Shown: positions 41,564 to 51,706, counted from the first letter of the stretch. The stretch is DNA of 64,000 nucleotides from Vibrio penaeicida (GCF_030689305.1 NZ_JAUYVM010000016.1:81321-145320), one strand, 5' to 3'. Notes: generated by a model from the sequence alone, not told the origin. A program made the numbers and translations.

Positions 41564-44137
41564 TCAGTTTGCCACAATGTTCAGAAGTTTACCCGGTACA
41601 TAAATGACTTTACGGATCGTTTTTCCTTCTGTGAACTTAGTAACGTTCTCATCGTTCAAACCAAGCTCTTCCACTTGCTCTTTCGACGCGTCAGCAGCAA
41701 CCGTCATTTTCGCACGCAGTTTACCGTTAACTTGAACAACGATAAGTTTCTCGTCTTCAACCAGTGCTTTTTCATCGAAAGTCGGCCAAGTCGCGCTATC
41801 AACGTCAGATTCCCCTAGCGCTTCCCACATTTCATAACTGATGTGTGGAGTGATTGGGTATAGCATTGTAACGACTGCTTTCAACGCTTCATCCAGAATA
41901 GCACGATCTTGTACGGACTCTTGTGGAGCCTTCGCAAGCTTGTTCATCAGTTCCATGATTGCAGCGATTGCGGTGTTGAATGTCTGGCGACGAGATACGT
42001 CATCAGTCACTTTTTGAATCGTTTTATGAACGTCACGGCGAAGTGCTTTTTGATCGGCGTTGAACGCACTTACATCAACGGCTTCAGCAGCGCCTTTTGA
42101 TGTATGCTCGTTTACTAGCTTCCAAACTCGCTTCAGGAAGCGGTTTGCACCTTCAACGCCAGACTCTTGCCATTCGAGAGTCATGTCGGCTGGAGAGGCG
42201 AACATCATGAACAAGCGAACGGTGTCCGCGCCGTATTTATCCACCATTTCTTGTGGATCGATACCGTTGTTTTTCGACTTGGACATTTTGATCATGCCTG
42301 AGTGCTCAACGTTACGACCTTGGCTATCGGTTGCAGAGTCGATTCGACCTTTACCGTCACGCTCAACTTTCACTTCCGTCGGCGCAATCCATTCTTTCGT
42401 GCCTTTCTCATTCGTATGGTAGAACGCATCCGCTAGTACCATACCCTGACAAAGAAGCTGCTTGAATGGTTCATCTGATGTGACATAACCAGCATCACGA
42501 AGCAACTTGTGGAAGAAACGAGAGTAAAGAAGGTGCATACACGCATGTTCAATACCACCGACGTATTGATCCACAGGCAACCAGTAGTTTGCTTTTTCTG
42601 GATCGAGGATATCGTCAGCTTGTGGAGAACAGTACCGTGCGTAGTACCAAGAAGATTCCATAAACGTATCGAATGTATCTGTCTCGCGCAGAGCGGGTTC
42701 ACCGTTAAACGTGGTTTTTGCCCACTCTTTATCTGCTTTGATTGGGCTAGTAACGCCGTCCATGACCACTTCTTCTGGAAGGATCACGGGCAGTTGGTCT
42801 GCGGGTACTGGGTGAACTTCACCGTCTTCAGTGGTGACCATCGGGATTGGTGCTCCCCAGTAACGTTGACGAGATACGCCCCAGTCACGCAAACGGAAAT
42901 TAACGGTTTTGTTGCCTTTGCCTTCCGCTTCTAGCTTCGCAGCGATTGCATCGAATGCTGCTTGGAATTCGAGACCGTCAAATTCACCTGAATCGAACAG
43001 CATGCCTTTCTCTGTGTAGGCCTCTTCAGAGATATCCAGTTCACTGCCATCAGCGGGCTTAATGACTGGAACAATGTCCAAACCGTATTTTGTTGCGAAC
43101 TCATAATCACGTTGGTCGTGAGCTGGAACCGCCATGACGGCACCTGTACCGTAATCCATTAATACGAAGTTAGCGACGTAAATGGGCACTTCACGACCGT
43201 TCAGTGGGTGGATGGCGGTGAGACCTGTCGCCATGCCTTTCTTTTCCATCGTTGCCATTTCAGCTTCGGCAACTTTGTTGTTTTTACATTCTTCAATGAA
43301 TGCAGCGAGCTCAGCGTTGCTTTCTGCTGCTTTCGCGGCAAGAGGGTGACCAGCGGCAATACCAACGTATGTCACACCCATTAACGTATCTGGACGTGTT
43401 GTGTACACTTCCAAATCTTCGTTGCCTTTGAGTGAGAAGCGAAGTTCAACACCTTCAGAGCGACCAATCCAGTTACGCTGCATGGTCTTAACCATTTCAG
43501 GCCAACCGTCTAAATTATCTAGGTCGTCGAGAAGCTCTTGTGCGTATTCAGTGATCTTAATGAACCACTGAGGAATTTCTTTTTGCTCAACAGGTGTGTC
43601 ACAACGCCAGCAACAGCCGTCTTCGACTTGCTCATTTGCCAAAACAGTTTGGTCGTTAGGGCACCAGTTAACAGAAGAGGTCTTTTTGTAAACCAGTCCT
43701 TTTTCGTAAAGCTTAGTGAAGAACTCTTGTTCCCAACGGTAGTATTCAGGAGTACATGTTGCGAATTCACGATTCCAATCGTAGCCAAAGCCCAATAGCT
43801 TAAGCTGGTTTTTCATGTACTCGATGTTTTCGTATGTCCACGGAGCCGGAGCCGTGTTGTTCTTAACCGCAGCGTTTTCAGCAGGTAGACCAAATGCATC
43901 CCAACCAATTGGTTGCATAACGTTTTTACCTTGGAGGCGCTGAAAACGAGAAACCACATCACCGATGGTGTAGTTACGCACGTGACCCATGTGGAGACGA
44001 CCACTTGGGTATGGGAACATGGAGAGACAGTAAAACTTTTCTTTATTCGGGTCTTCGCTCACAACAAACGTCTTGTTGTCGTCCCAGTGCTTTTGAACTT
44101 TCTGTTCAATATCTTGCGGGTTATATTGCTCTTGCAT
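41564..44137 (-). CDS. leuS: Leucyl-tRNA synthetase
   Basis: Charges tRNA-Leu with leucine. The 857 residues are full length: class I HIGH motif in PYPSGRLHMGHVRNYT near residue 42, zinc-type insert around CCWRCDTP, the editing CP1 domain with TTRPDTLMGVTYVG near residue 247 and the catalytic MSKSKNN near residue 617. It heads leuS-lptE-holA and is divergent from the ybeL-like gene. Confidence 0.98.
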   Translation of the reverse strand: MQEQYNPQDIEQKVQKHWDDNKTFVVSEDPNKEKFYCLSMFPYPSGRLHMGHVRNYTIGDVVSRFQRLQGKNVMQPIGWDAFGLPAENAAVKNNTAPAPWTYENIEYMKNQLKLLGFGYDWNREFATCTPEYYRWEQEFFTKLYEKGLVYKKTSSVNWCPNDQTVLANEQVEDGCCWRCDTPVEQKEIPQWFIKITEYAQELLDDLDNLDGWPEMVKTMQRNWIGRSEGVELRFSLKGNEDLEVYTTRPDTLMGVTYVGIAAGHPLAAKAAESNAELAAFIEECKNNKVAEAEMATMEKKGMATGLTAIHPLNGREVPIYVANFVLMDYGTGAVMAVPAHDQRDYEFATKYGLDIVPVIKPADGSELDISEEAYTEKGMLFDSGEFDGLEFQAAFDAIAAKLEAEGKGNKTVNFRLRDWGVSRQRYWGAPIPMVTTEDGEVHPVPADQLPVILPEEVVMDGVTSPIKADKEWAKTTFNGEPALRETDTFDTFMESSWYYARYCSPQADDILDPEKANYWLPVDQYVGGIEHACMHLLYSRFFHKLLRDAGYVTSDEPFKQLLCQGMVLADAFYHTNEKGTKEWIAPTEVKVERDGKGRIDSATDSQGRNVEHSGMIKMSKSKNNGIDPQEMVDKYGADTVRLFMMFASPADMTLEWQESGVEGANRFLKRVWKLVNEHTSKGAAEAVDVSAFNADQKALRRDVHKTIQKVTDDVSRRQTFNTAIAAIMELMNKLAKAPQESVQDRAILDEALKAVVTMLYPITPHISYEMWEALGESDVDSATWPTFDEKALVEDEKLIVVQVNGKLRAKMTVAADASKEQVEELGLNDENVTKFTEGKTIRKVIYVPGKLLNIVAN

Positions 44138-44253
44138 CGATGATATCCGGTTATCTTGGAATTTGTGAGATCGGTTAGATCAGACGGTGATAGATCAGCA
44201 TAGAATACATAAAGGAAAGACAGTCAACAATAGTCAATGCACGGAGGTTGTTT

Positions 44254-44736
44254 ATGCCTGAGCGTAAAGCCCGTTATGAAGCGTTCCTAGAAGAGGTTAC
44301 TGATACGTTAAAACATAGCCCTGATGAGTTGGAACGTGTCTTGGAAACATCGTCTCATGTCGTTGCTGCTGCTAGCGATATGACTAAAGATGAACTTTCT
44401 CTTGTCTCCGCTTATGTCCGTTCGGATCTCAGTGAATTTGCTCAAAATTATCAACAAAGTAGAGAAACCTTCCCCGAAAGCCCTTTTTACCGATTAATTG
44501 CCGATTCCGTTTGGGAGGGGCTGTTAGACATTACCGATAGAACCAAAGTCGAGTGGCAAGAATTGTTTTTAGATTTGGACCACAAAGGGTTATATCAAAC
44601 AGGTGAAGTGATCGGGCTTGGGTATCTTGTTTGCGATGAATGCGGTGATAAATCGTACTTTAATCACGCCACATTAATTCCACCTTGTAAGAAGTGCGGT
44701 AATACAGGCTTCACACGACAATCGTTGAAGCCTTAG
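44254..44736 (+). CDS. ybeL: YbeL family zinc-ribbon protein (DUF1451)
   Basis: A 160-residue cytoplasmic protein: a helical N-terminal part (Glu/Leu-rich, likely coiled coil) and a C-terminal zinc ribbon with two CxxC pairs, VCDECG and CKKCGNTGF. The ATG at 44254 has GGAGG six bases upstream and matches the E. coli YbeL length; an in-frame TTG at 44248 is unlikely. Function unknown. Located opposite leuS as in enterobacteria. Confidence 0.92.
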   Translation: MPERKARYEAFLEEVTDTLKHSPDELERVLETSSHVVAAASDMTKDELSLVSAYVRSDLSEFAQNYQQSRETFPESPFYRLIADSVWEGLLDITDRTKVEWQELFLDLDHKGLYQTGEVIGLGYLVCDECGDKSYFNHATLIPPCKKCGNTGFTRQSLKP

Positions 44737-44754
44737 TACTCGCAACAATCTAGA

Positions 44755-46281
44755 TTATGTTCGTCTCATGCTACGTCTTGCATGTACGTACGGTATTGAC
44801 AAAGAAAGCAACACAATTAAATACAGTGGCCAAATGCCCAATATTCTATACGGAGTCATGCCAGTTGCTGAACTCACTTCCGCCGTTAACACTTGTGTTT
44901 TAAATTGCGGCACTTGGTGAATGATCTTGCCTTTGTAATCGGTAATCGCTGTTACGCCGTTGTTGGTTGCTCTGACGACAGGTCGACCTAGTTCGAGCGC
45001 TCGCATCTGAGCGATTTCCATATGTTGGTGAGGTCCAATAGAATCACCAAACCAAGCGTCGTTTGAAAGGGTGAGTATGTAGTCGGTGTCTTCCGTGATG
45101 TTCTGACGAACTTGTTCGTTGAAAATGATCTCATAACAGAGCGCCGGCGCGAAGTGACGACCATTGGCTTCGATGTTTTCCTGTACGAAATCACCTCGGC
45201 TGAATGACGACATTGGTAAATTAAAAAATGGTGCAATAGGGCGAAGAATGTCACCAAAAGGCACAAATTCACCAAAAGGAAGTAGGTGATGTTTGTGGTA
45301 TTTGGGCTGAGATTTAGGGTTGTATTGTTCTTGCTCATTCTGCCCAATAGCTATCACGCTATTGTAGAAATTTTCTCGGCTGGTTGAGGTTACGATACCC
45401 GTTATGATGCCACTTTGGTTTAAGCGCCCTGCGCTGTCTAAATTGCTAAGGAAAGAAGGCAATTCATTTTCAAATGCGGGTATAGCGGCTTCTGGCCAAA
45501 TGACGACATCTGCATCCCAGTTTTCACGAGTCAGATCCATGTATTTCATAATGGTGGGCCAGCGCTGACTGGGCAGCCATTTGAGTTCCTGAGAAATGTT
45601 CCCTTGTATCAATGCAAACTTGGTGGTGCTTTCTTTGTCTTCTTCCACCCATTGAACCAAGCTAAGAGCGCCAGCAAGTGCAAAAATCCCAACAGGAAGG
45701 GCTAAGAAATGCCATTGTTTCTGTGTGAGCGCGAGAGTGATAGCTCCTGCGATTAGCCAGATTATATAGCTTATGCTGTCTACGCCACCTATAGGGGCAA
45801 AGACACTGAGTGGGGAGTCTACTTGGCTGTACCCAAGCCATAGCCACGGAAAACCAGTCATAACCCAACCTCTCAGCCATTCATTAATGAGCCATAGAGA
45901 TGGAGCCGCGAGTAAAAAGCGGACGAGGTTAGCGTTTGGAAACCACCGGTTGAGTACGGCAGCAAATAGAGCAGGGTAAATCGAGAGGTAACTGACCAGC
46001 AAAAACATCAACGCTAAACTGGCGAATTTGGGTAACCCACCAAATGTATCGATACTGATGTGAACCCAGCTAATGCCAATGGCAAACTGCCCAATTCCCC
46101 AGCTAAATCCGATAGCTAACGCTTGTTTGGTCGTTTGTTTTTCTAAAAGCAGAAGAAGTAGGAGTGGGCTAAGAATAGCCAAGGGCCAGAGTTGGTAAGG
46201 TGCAAAAGCAAGCGTAGTCAGTGCCCCAACAAAAGCGGCCGCAAGCGGCCGCACGAGGCGATGATTTAGTATTGTTATCAT
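44755..46281 (-). CDS. lnt: Apolipoprotein N-acyltransferase
   Basis: Adds the third acyl chain to the N-terminal Cys of lipoproteins in the inner membrane. The 508 residues have six to eight membrane segments and a periplasmic nitrilase-like domain with the catalytic triad: Glu in IWPEAAIP near 262, Lys in KHHLLPFGEF near 333 and Cys in ALCYEIIF near 384. Convergent with ybeL, 18 bases apart. Last gene of the miaB-ybeZ-ybeY-corC-lnt series. Confidence 0.96.
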   Translation of the reverse strand: MITILNHRLVRPLAAAFVGALTTLAFAPYQLWPLAILSPLLLLLLLEKQTTKQALAIGFSWGIGQFAIGISWVHISIDTFGGLPKFASLALMFLLVSYLSIYPALFAAVLNRWFPNANLVRFLLAAPSLWLINEWLRGWVMTGFPWLWLGYSQVDSPLSVFAPIGGVDSISYIIWLIAGAITLALTQKQWHFLALPVGIFALAGALSLVQWVEEDKESTTKFALIQGNISQELKWLPSQRWPTIMKYMDLTRENWDADVVIWPEAAIPAFENELPSFLSNLDSAGRLNQSGIITGIVTSTSRENFYNSVIAIGQNEQEQYNPKSQPKYHKHHLLPFGEFVPFGDILRPIAPFFNLPMSSFSRGDFVQENIEANGRHFAPALCYEIIFNEQVRQNITEDTDYILTLSNDAWFGDSIGPHQHMEIAQMRALELGRPVVRATNNGVTAITDYKGKIIHQVPQFKTQVLTAEVSSATGMTPYRILGIWPLYLIVLLSLSIPYVHARRSMRRT

Positions 46282-46334
46282 CTTCGTCTTATTATCGTTG
46301 TAGCATTTGGCTACTTGGTTAACCTAAATTCAGG

Positions 46335-47240
46335 TTAGCTACTTAAATCCTCTTCAGCAGGAAGAGGCTCCTCATCAGGGACGGTAACCTGAAGTTGAAC
46401 GACGCGGCGGTTGTCTGCAGCGGTAACCTTAAACAAATAATGCTCAATTTCGACCACTTCTCCGCGTGTAGGTAGGTGTCCGAAGCTGGTCATCACCATG
46501 CCGCCGACCGTATCCACTTCTTCATCGCTGAAGGTGGTGCCGAACGTTTCATTAAAGTCTTCGATGGTGGTCAAAGCTTTAACGGCGTAGGTGTGTTTAC
46601 TCAATTTCTTGATATCGGTTTCTTCTTCGTCATCGAATTCATCTTCGATTTCGCCAACGATCTCTTCCAAGATATCTTCAATGGTGACCAGCCCAGAAAC
46701 CCCACCGAACTCATCTACGACAATTGCCATGTGATAACGTTCCTCTCGGAACTCTTTTAGCAGTCGATCGACGCGTTTGCTTTCTGGAACGACGACAGCA
46801 GGGCGTATTACCTGCTCTATATCGAATGGAGCACTGTCCGAACCTAAGTATTTTAATAAGTCCTTCGCTAACAGAATACCTTCCACATGGTCTTTGTCTT
46901 CACTGATAACTGGGTAGCGGGAGTGCTGTGCATCAGTGATCAGAGCGACTAAATCATCGAGTACATGAGTTCGCTCGACAGTAACCATTTGCGAACGTGG
47001 GAGCATGATGTCCCTCACTCGCGTTTCGGCGATTTCCATAACACCTTCGAGCATGTCTCGCGTGTCATGGTCAATCAGTTCGTTTATTTCAGAGTCCCGA
47101 ATGACATCAACTAGCTCCTGACGATCTTTCGGTTCACCTTGAAATAGCTGACCAAGGCGTTCAAAGAAGGACTTTCTACTCGGACCTTCAGTTTTTTCTT
47201 TCTTCCCTTCCGTAGAAGAGGTCGAATTGTCTTCGTTCAT
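46335..47240 (-). CDS. corC: CorC/YbeX CBS-domain protein
   Basis: A 301-residue cytoplasmic protein linked to magnesium/cobalt handling and to ribosome-related functions of ybeZ-ybeY. Two CBS domains (DIMLPRSQMVTVERT from about 75 and VVVPESKRVDRLLKEFREER from about 140, with VDEFGGVSGLVTIEDILEEI) are followed by the CorC_HlyC transporter-associated domain (about 215-290). An acidic N-terminal tail precedes them. No membrane segment is present. Confidence 0.95.
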   Translation of the reverse strand: MNEDNSTSSTEGKKEKTEGPSRKSFFERLGQLFQGEPKDRQELVDVIRDSEINELIDHDTRDMLEGVMEIAETRVRDIMLPRSQMVTVERTHVLDDLVALITDAQHSRYPVISEDKDHVEGILLAKDLLKYLGSDSAPFDIEQVIRPAVVVPESKRVDRLLKEFREERYHMAIVVDEFGGVSGLVTIEDILEEIVGEIEDEFDDEEETDIKKLSKHTYAVKALTTIEDFNETFGTTFSDEEVDTVGGMVMTSFGHLPTRGEVVEIEHYLFKVTAADNRRVVQLQVTVPDEEPLPAEEDLSS

Positions 47241-47316
47241 GATTTCTCAATCGTTAACGCTATCAGATGTGTGATAGCACACTTAAAGCAGCCTTATTTG
47301 TCGTTCAGTTTGAAGG

Positions 47317-47781
47317 CTACTGCTTTTCTACTAAATATGGGTCTTCGAAGCCCATAGATTGCATAATTTCGGTTTCGAGGGCTTCCATTTCTTCCGCTTC
47401 CTCGTCTTCGATATGATCATAACCTAACAGATGCAAGCTACCATGTACAACCATATGCGCCCAGTGTGCGGTCGCGTTTTTATCTTGTTCTTTTGCTTCC
47501 AGTTCAACCACTTGTCGGCATATTATCAAGTCGCCAAGCAAATCCATCTCGATACCCGGAGGAACTTCAAATGGGAATGAAAGTACGTTTGTTGGTTTAT
47601 CTTTGCCTCGGTATTCGTGGTTAAGCTGTTGGCTTTCTTCTACGTCCACAATGCGAATGGTTACTTCGGCTTGGGGCTGGAAAAGAGGGATGGTCTTATC
47701 TAGCCACATTTGAAAGTCTTCTTGTGAAGGAAGTCCACCTTCATTTTCGACCGCGAGTTGAAGATCAAGTTCGATGGTCAT
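47317..47781 (-). CDS. ybeY: Endoribonuclease YbeY
   Basis: Zinc-dependent RNase for 16S rRNA 3'-end maturation and ribosome quality control. The 154-residue protein carries the zinc motif HMVVHGSLHLLGYDHIEDEEAEEME near residue 114 and the conserved NHEYRGKDKPTNVLSFPFE. Start shares a base with the ybeZ stop. Confidence 0.97.
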   Translation of the reverse strand: MTIELDLQLAVENEGGLPSQEDFQMWLDKTIPLFQPQAEVTIRIVDVEESQQLNHEYRGKDKPTNVLSFPFEVPPGIEMDLLGDLIICRQVVELEAKEQDKNATAHWAHMVVHGSLHLLGYDHIEDEEAEEMEALETEIMQSMGFEDPYLVEKQ

Positions 47782-48890
47782 TATTTGCTTACCGATTGTG
47801 CTGTGCTAATCGATTGTGGCAAAAGCTCGGCGCTTTGGGTTTCAAGCAATTTTGCTTCTCGCTCTTCACGCTTGCGCTTTTCGTATTCTTTTCGTTCTTT
47901 TTGATCTTTGGCTTCCCACTTCTCATACGCGTTAACAATACGAGCAACAACTGGGTGTCGCACAACATCATCAGACAGGAAGAAGTTGAAGCTTATTTCA
48001 TCGACTTCACTCAATACTTCGATAGCATGACGAAGGCCGGACTTTGCACCACGAGGTAAATCAATTTGGGTTACGTCACCCGTAATCACCGCTCGTGAGT
48101 TAAAGCCGATACGCGTCAGGAACATTTTCATCTGTTCAACAGTCGTATTTTGGCTTTCATCGAGAATGATAAAGGCATCATTGAGTGTGCGACCACGCAT
48201 GTAGGCAAGTGGTGCGACTTCAATAACGTTACGCTCTATGAGTTTTTCAACGCGTTCAAAACCAAGCATTTCAAACAAAGCATCGTATAGAGGGCGTAAG
48301 TAAGGGTCGACTTTTTGGCTCAAGTCACCGGGCAAAAATCCTAACTTTTCACCAGCTTCTACCGCAGGGCGAGTAAGGAGGATTCGTCGAATCTCTTGTC
48401 GCTCCAAAGCATCAACAGCGGCTGCAACGGCTAGATAGGTTTTACCCGTACCTGCTGGTCCGATGCCGAAGCTGATGTCGTGAGTCACCATATTAACCAA
48501 GTACTGTCCTTGGTTGGGTGTGCGCGGCTTGATCACGCCTTTTTTGGTTTTGATAAAGACTTCTTTACCATGCTCGATAGCGGATTCAGTGGATTGCTCC
48601 AATACGCCTGATTCTTTGATGGCAAGGTGAATCAATTCAGGTTCGATGTCGGTAACTTGGCCTTTAACTGGCGCGGTCTCAACATATAAAGATTTGATGA
48701 TATCCAGTGCAGCCGAGGCGGTATGGGGTTTACCCACAACGGAAAAGAAGTTGCTACGATGGTTTATTTCTACGCCAAGTCGGCGTTCTAAATGTTTGAT
48801 ATTGTCGTCGAAAGGACCACAAAGACTGGACAAGCGACGGTTGTCTGAAGGTTCTAGATCGATTTCTAGAGTGACGATTTTATTACTCAA
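47781..48890 (-). CDS. ybeZ: PhoH-family ATPase YbeZ
   Basis: PhoH-like NTPase that partners YbeY in RNA metabolism. The 369 residues contain an N-terminal KH-like segment, Walker A FGIGPAGTGKTYLAVAAAV near residue 144, Walker B NDAFIILDESQNTT near 236 and the conserved MKMFLTRIGFNSRAVITGD. A highly charged C-terminal tail (KEYEKRKREEREAKLLE) extends past the ATPase core. A weak hairpin separates it from miaB. Confidence 0.95.
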   Translation of the reverse strand: MSNKIVTLEIDLEPSDNRRLSSLCGPFDDNIKHLERRLGVEINHRSNFFSVVGKPHTASAALDIIKSLYVETAPVKGQVTDIEPELIHLAIKESGVLEQSTESAIEHGKEVFIKTKKGVIKPRTPNQGQYLVNMVTHDISFGIGPAGTGKTYLAVAAAVDALERQEIRRILLTRPAVEAGEKLGFLPGDLSQKVDPYLRPLYDALFEMLGFERVEKLIERNVIEVAPLAYMRGRTLNDAFIILDESQNTTVEQMKMFLTRIGFNSRAVITGDVTQIDLPRGAKSGLRHAIEVLSEVDEISFNFFLSDDVVRHPVVARIVNAYEKWEAKDQKERKEYEKRKREEREAKLLETQSAELLPQSISTAQSVSK

Positions 48891-48917
48891 TGCTGCCTCA
48901 CATTAAACCATGACAAT

Positions 48918-48941
48918 AAAGCCCGACTTCGACCGGGCTCT
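48918..48941 (-). terminator. Weak terminator-like hairpin between miaB and ybeZ
   Basis: Read leftward, AGCCCG and CGGGCT pair around an 8-base loop and are followed by TTTATTG. The poor U run suggests only partial termination. Confidence 0.45.
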
Positions 48942-48964
48942 ACATGGTTATTTAATCTGTAAGC

Positions 48965-50389
48965 TTATGGTGTAAAGGTTGCTACACCTAGCTCATCTTC
49001 CTTGCGGGTTTTTTCCATCATTGCCGATGGAGAGGTCACCACGCGAAGGTTCATTTCTTTTTCAGTTCGAATCAGTTCGCCGCGAAGTGAATTCGCGAAT
49101 ACATCGACGATATTGACGTCGACAAACTGACCGATGAGTTCTGCAGGACCTTCGAAGTTAACCACTCGGTTGTTCTCCGTACGACCACGAAGTTCCATCA
49201 TGTTTTTCTTAGATACACCTTCGACAAGAATACGCTGTTCAGTGCCCATCATCAAACGAGAGTATCGCATTGCTTGAGTATTGATTTGTTGCTGCAATTC
49301 GTAAAGGCGTTCTTTTTTAGTTTGCTTGCTGACGTCACACGGATAGTCTGCAGCTGGTGTTCCCGGTCGAGCTGAGTATATGAAGCTAAAGCTCATGTCG
49401 AAGTCGACCTGCTTAATCAGCTTCATTGTGTCTTGGAAATCTTTGTTCGATTCTCCAGGAAACGCCACGATAAAGTCGGAGCTGATTTGAATTTCTGGAC
49501 GCGCTTTTCTCAGCTTACGAATAATGGATTTGTATTCGATAGCGGTATGCGGACGCTTCATCATCGTCAATATGCGATCGGAACCACTTTGTACAGGCAG
49601 GTGAAGGAAGCTCACCAACTCCGGCGTATCTTCATAAACGGCAATGATATCGTCAGTAAATTCAAGCGGGTGGCTGGTCGTAAATCGAATTCGGTCAATC
49701 CCATCGATAGACGCAACAAGGCGCAATAATTCCGCGAAGCTGCAGATATCATCATCAAAAGTTGCACCACGGTAGGCGTTTACGTTTTGACCCAGCAGGT
49801 TAACTTCACGTACCCCTTGCTCGGCTAATTGGGCGATTTCAAATAACACATCGTCCATTGGGCGGCTGACTTCTTCACCACGGGTATACGGTACTACACA
49901 AAAAGTACAGTATTTAGAGCACCCTTCCATAATAGAAACAAAAGCGGTTGCTCCTTCAGCTCGAGGCTCCGGTAAGTTATCGAATTTCTCTATTTCTGGG
50001 AAAGAAATATCCATAACGGGCGCTGAATTGTCGTGAGATGATTTGATCATCTCCGGTAGACGGTGAAGGGTTTGTGGACCAAAAATAACGTCAACAAACG
50101 GGGCACGTTGTCGAATATGGTCGCCTTCTTGCGTGGCGACACAGCCGCCAACACCGATAACTACGCCGGGTTTTTTGTCTTTCAGTGTTTTCCAGCGACC
50201 AAGCTGGTGGAAGACTTTCTCTTGCGCTTTTTCTCGGATTGAACAGGTGTTAAGTAATAGAACGTCTGCTTCTTCAGGTTCCTCTGTTAGCTCGTATCCG
50301 TTGGCGGCATTAAGCAGGTCGGCCATTTTTGACGAATCATATTCGTTCATCTGGCAGCCCCAAGTTTTAATTAGCAGTTTCTTACTCAT
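48965..50389 (-). CDS. miaB: tRNA-2-methylthio-N6-dimethylallyladenosine synthase
   Basis: Radical-SAM methylthiotransferase acting on i6A37 of tRNAs. The ATG at 50389 gives 474 residues starting MSKKLLIKTWGCQMNEYDSS, the same length as E. coli MiaB. The first cluster Cys residues are in WGCQMNEY, LLNTCSIRE and VGGCVATQEG; the radical-SAM motif is EGCSKYCTFCVVPYTRG near 153; a TRAM domain ends the protein. An in-frame ATG at 50407 is possible. The catabolic operon ends about 120 bases upstream. Confidence 0.97.
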   Translation of the reverse strand: MSKKLLIKTWGCQMNEYDSSKMADLLNAANGYELTEEPEEADVLLLNTCSIREKAQEKVFHQLGRWKTLKDKKPGVVIGVGGCVATQEGDHIRQRAPFVDVIFGPQTLHRLPEMIKSSHDNSAPVMDISFPEIEKFDNLPEPRAEGATAFVSIMEGCSKYCTFCVVPYTRGEEVSRPMDDVLFEIAQLAEQGVREVNLLGQNVNAYRGATFDDDICSFAELLRLVASIDGIDRIRFTTSHPLEFTDDIIAVYEDTPELVSFLHLPVQSGSDRILTMMKRPHTAIEYKSIIRKLRKARPEIQISSDFIVAFPGESNKDFQDTMKLIKQVDFDMSFSFIYSARPGTPAADYPCDVSKQTKKERLYELQQQINTQAMRYSRLMMGTEQRILVEGVSKKNMMELRGRTENNRVVNFEGPAELIGQFVDVNIVDVFANSLRGELIRTEKEMNLRVVTSPSAMMEKTRKEDELGVATFTP

Positions 50390-50509
50390 CGCACTCACGC
50401 TCGTCATTTTGTTCGTATTTGTTCAAATTATAGCCACCACTGTTGTAGTGAGCGGCGTATTGTACTGCTTTAAAAACCAACTGACCAGAGATCGTTTAGC
50501 ACTTGAGCT

Positions 50510-51706
50510 TTAAGCTATTTGCCCAGAATCTATTGCGGTGGATATTTCTTCATCTGTAAAGCCAAATTCCAGCAAAACTTCGCGAGTGTGCTGACCCACC
50601 AACGGAGCCGGTCTGTGAATATTTGGCGGTGTTTCAGACATAGTGACAGCAGGTCCGACACATTTCACATTCCCAGCGAGTGGGTGTTCGTAGTTTTGGA
50701 TTAACCCAAGGTGCTCAACTTGTGGGTCAGCAGCAGCTTCTAAGTGCGTTTTAACTTCACCACACCAAATGTCTTCTTCGAGCATCATTTGCATTAAAGT
50801 TTTTGTATCAAAGGCTTGTGTTCGTTTGGCGATTTCATTCCAAACCATATCTCGTTCATCAAACAAAATAGCGGGGTCGTCAAATTGCAAAAGGCTGTCA
50901 TCCCCAAGTACTTTTACCAGAGTCTTAAATGGGCTCATGGCAATAGTGACCCAGCCATCAGAGCTCGGATAAGTACCAAAGGGCGCATCCATCCCAGGAT
51001 GGCCAATACCGGAGTTTGGTCGTTGGAAATCCTGATTGAAATTCATCGCCATCAGCATTTCTTGACCCTGATGTGCAAGCATACCAGCCAGTAAGTTCAC
51101 GACGATCTTTTGCCCCTTGCCTGAACGCTCTCGCCAATAAAGTGCAGAAAGGACGGAGTAGACAATATTCATCGCACCCACTTGATCTGAAAAGCCAGAA
51201 CCCGCAGGTGTCGGTGGGTGGTCGGCTTGCCCTGTCGCGGCCATTAACCCTGTTAGCCCTTGAACTAACATATCTTGACCGGGGCGAGAAACGTAGGGCC
51301 CTGATTCTCCGTAGCCCGTTCCCGAGCAGTAAATGATTCTGGGGTTGATAGCCTTAAGGTCGTCGTAGCCATAACCCAGTCTATCCATGACGCCTGGTCG
51401 AAAATTTTCGATGACGATATCAGCGCTTTCGACCAATCGATAGAGAATGGCTTTGGCTTCTTCTGATTTTAGGTTGGCAGCAATGGAGCGCTTGTTTCGG
51501 TTCCACGCAAGGAAGTTGGGGCTCTCTTTTCCGCCGACCCACTGATTTTTAAAGGTGAGAGAGCGGAATAGATCCCCAGCACCGGGTCTTTCCACCTTGA
51601 TGACATTAGCCCCCATATCGCCTAGCAACTGAGTAGCAAAAGGTCCTTGTAGAAGCTGTGAAAAATCCAATATCGTGACATCACTTAGAGCGTGTTCCAT
51701 GCTCAT
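50510..51706 (-). CDS. Family III CoA-transferase (CaiB/BaiF type)
   Basis: Transfers CoA between carboxylic acids in the cytoplasm. The 398-residue protein begins with the family signature ILDFSQLLQGPFATQLLGDMGANVIKVERPGAGD, has KSEEAKAILYRLVESADIVIENFRPGVMDRLGYGYDDL and a likely catalytic Asp in GSGFSDQVGAMNIVYSVLSAL near residue 180, then the C-terminal HTREVLLEFGF. Its start overlaps the preceding gene by 20-26 bases; AGGAG stands before ATGs at 51706 and 51700. In this operon it would activate an acid, probably made from an imported carbohydrate, as a CoA thioester for the enoyl-CoA hydratase. Substrate unknown. Last gene of the ten-gene operon. Confidence 0.9.
   Translation of the reverse strand: MSMEHALSDVTILDFSQLLQGPFATQLLGDMGANVIKVERPGAGDLFRSLTFKNQWVGGKESPNFLAWNRNKRSIAANLKSEEAKAILYRLVESADIVIENFRPGVMDRLGYGYDDLKAINPRIIYCSGTGYGESGPYVSRPGQDMLVQGLTGLMAATGQADHPPTPAGSGFSDQVGAMNIVYSVLSALYWRERSGKGQKIVVNLLAGMLAHQGQEMLMAMNFNQDFQRPNSGIGHPGMDAPFGTYPSSDGWVTIAMSPFKTLVKVLGDDSLLQFDDPAILFDERDMVWNEIAKRTQAFDTKTLMQMMLEEDIWCGEVKTHLEAAADPQVEHLGLIQNYEHPLAGNVKCVGPAVTMSETPPNIHRPAPLVGQHTREVLLEFGFTDEEISTAIDSGQIA

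Noticed and set aside
42060..42934. Rightward ORFs of 120 and 141 codons opposite leuS
   Set aside because: Antisense shadows within an essential conserved gene with no independent coding features.
46235..46252. Two adjacent GCGGCCGC sites in the 5' part of lnt
   Set aside because: A short direct repeat of an eight-base palindrome that encodes part of the N-terminal membrane region; more likely chance or slippage than function.
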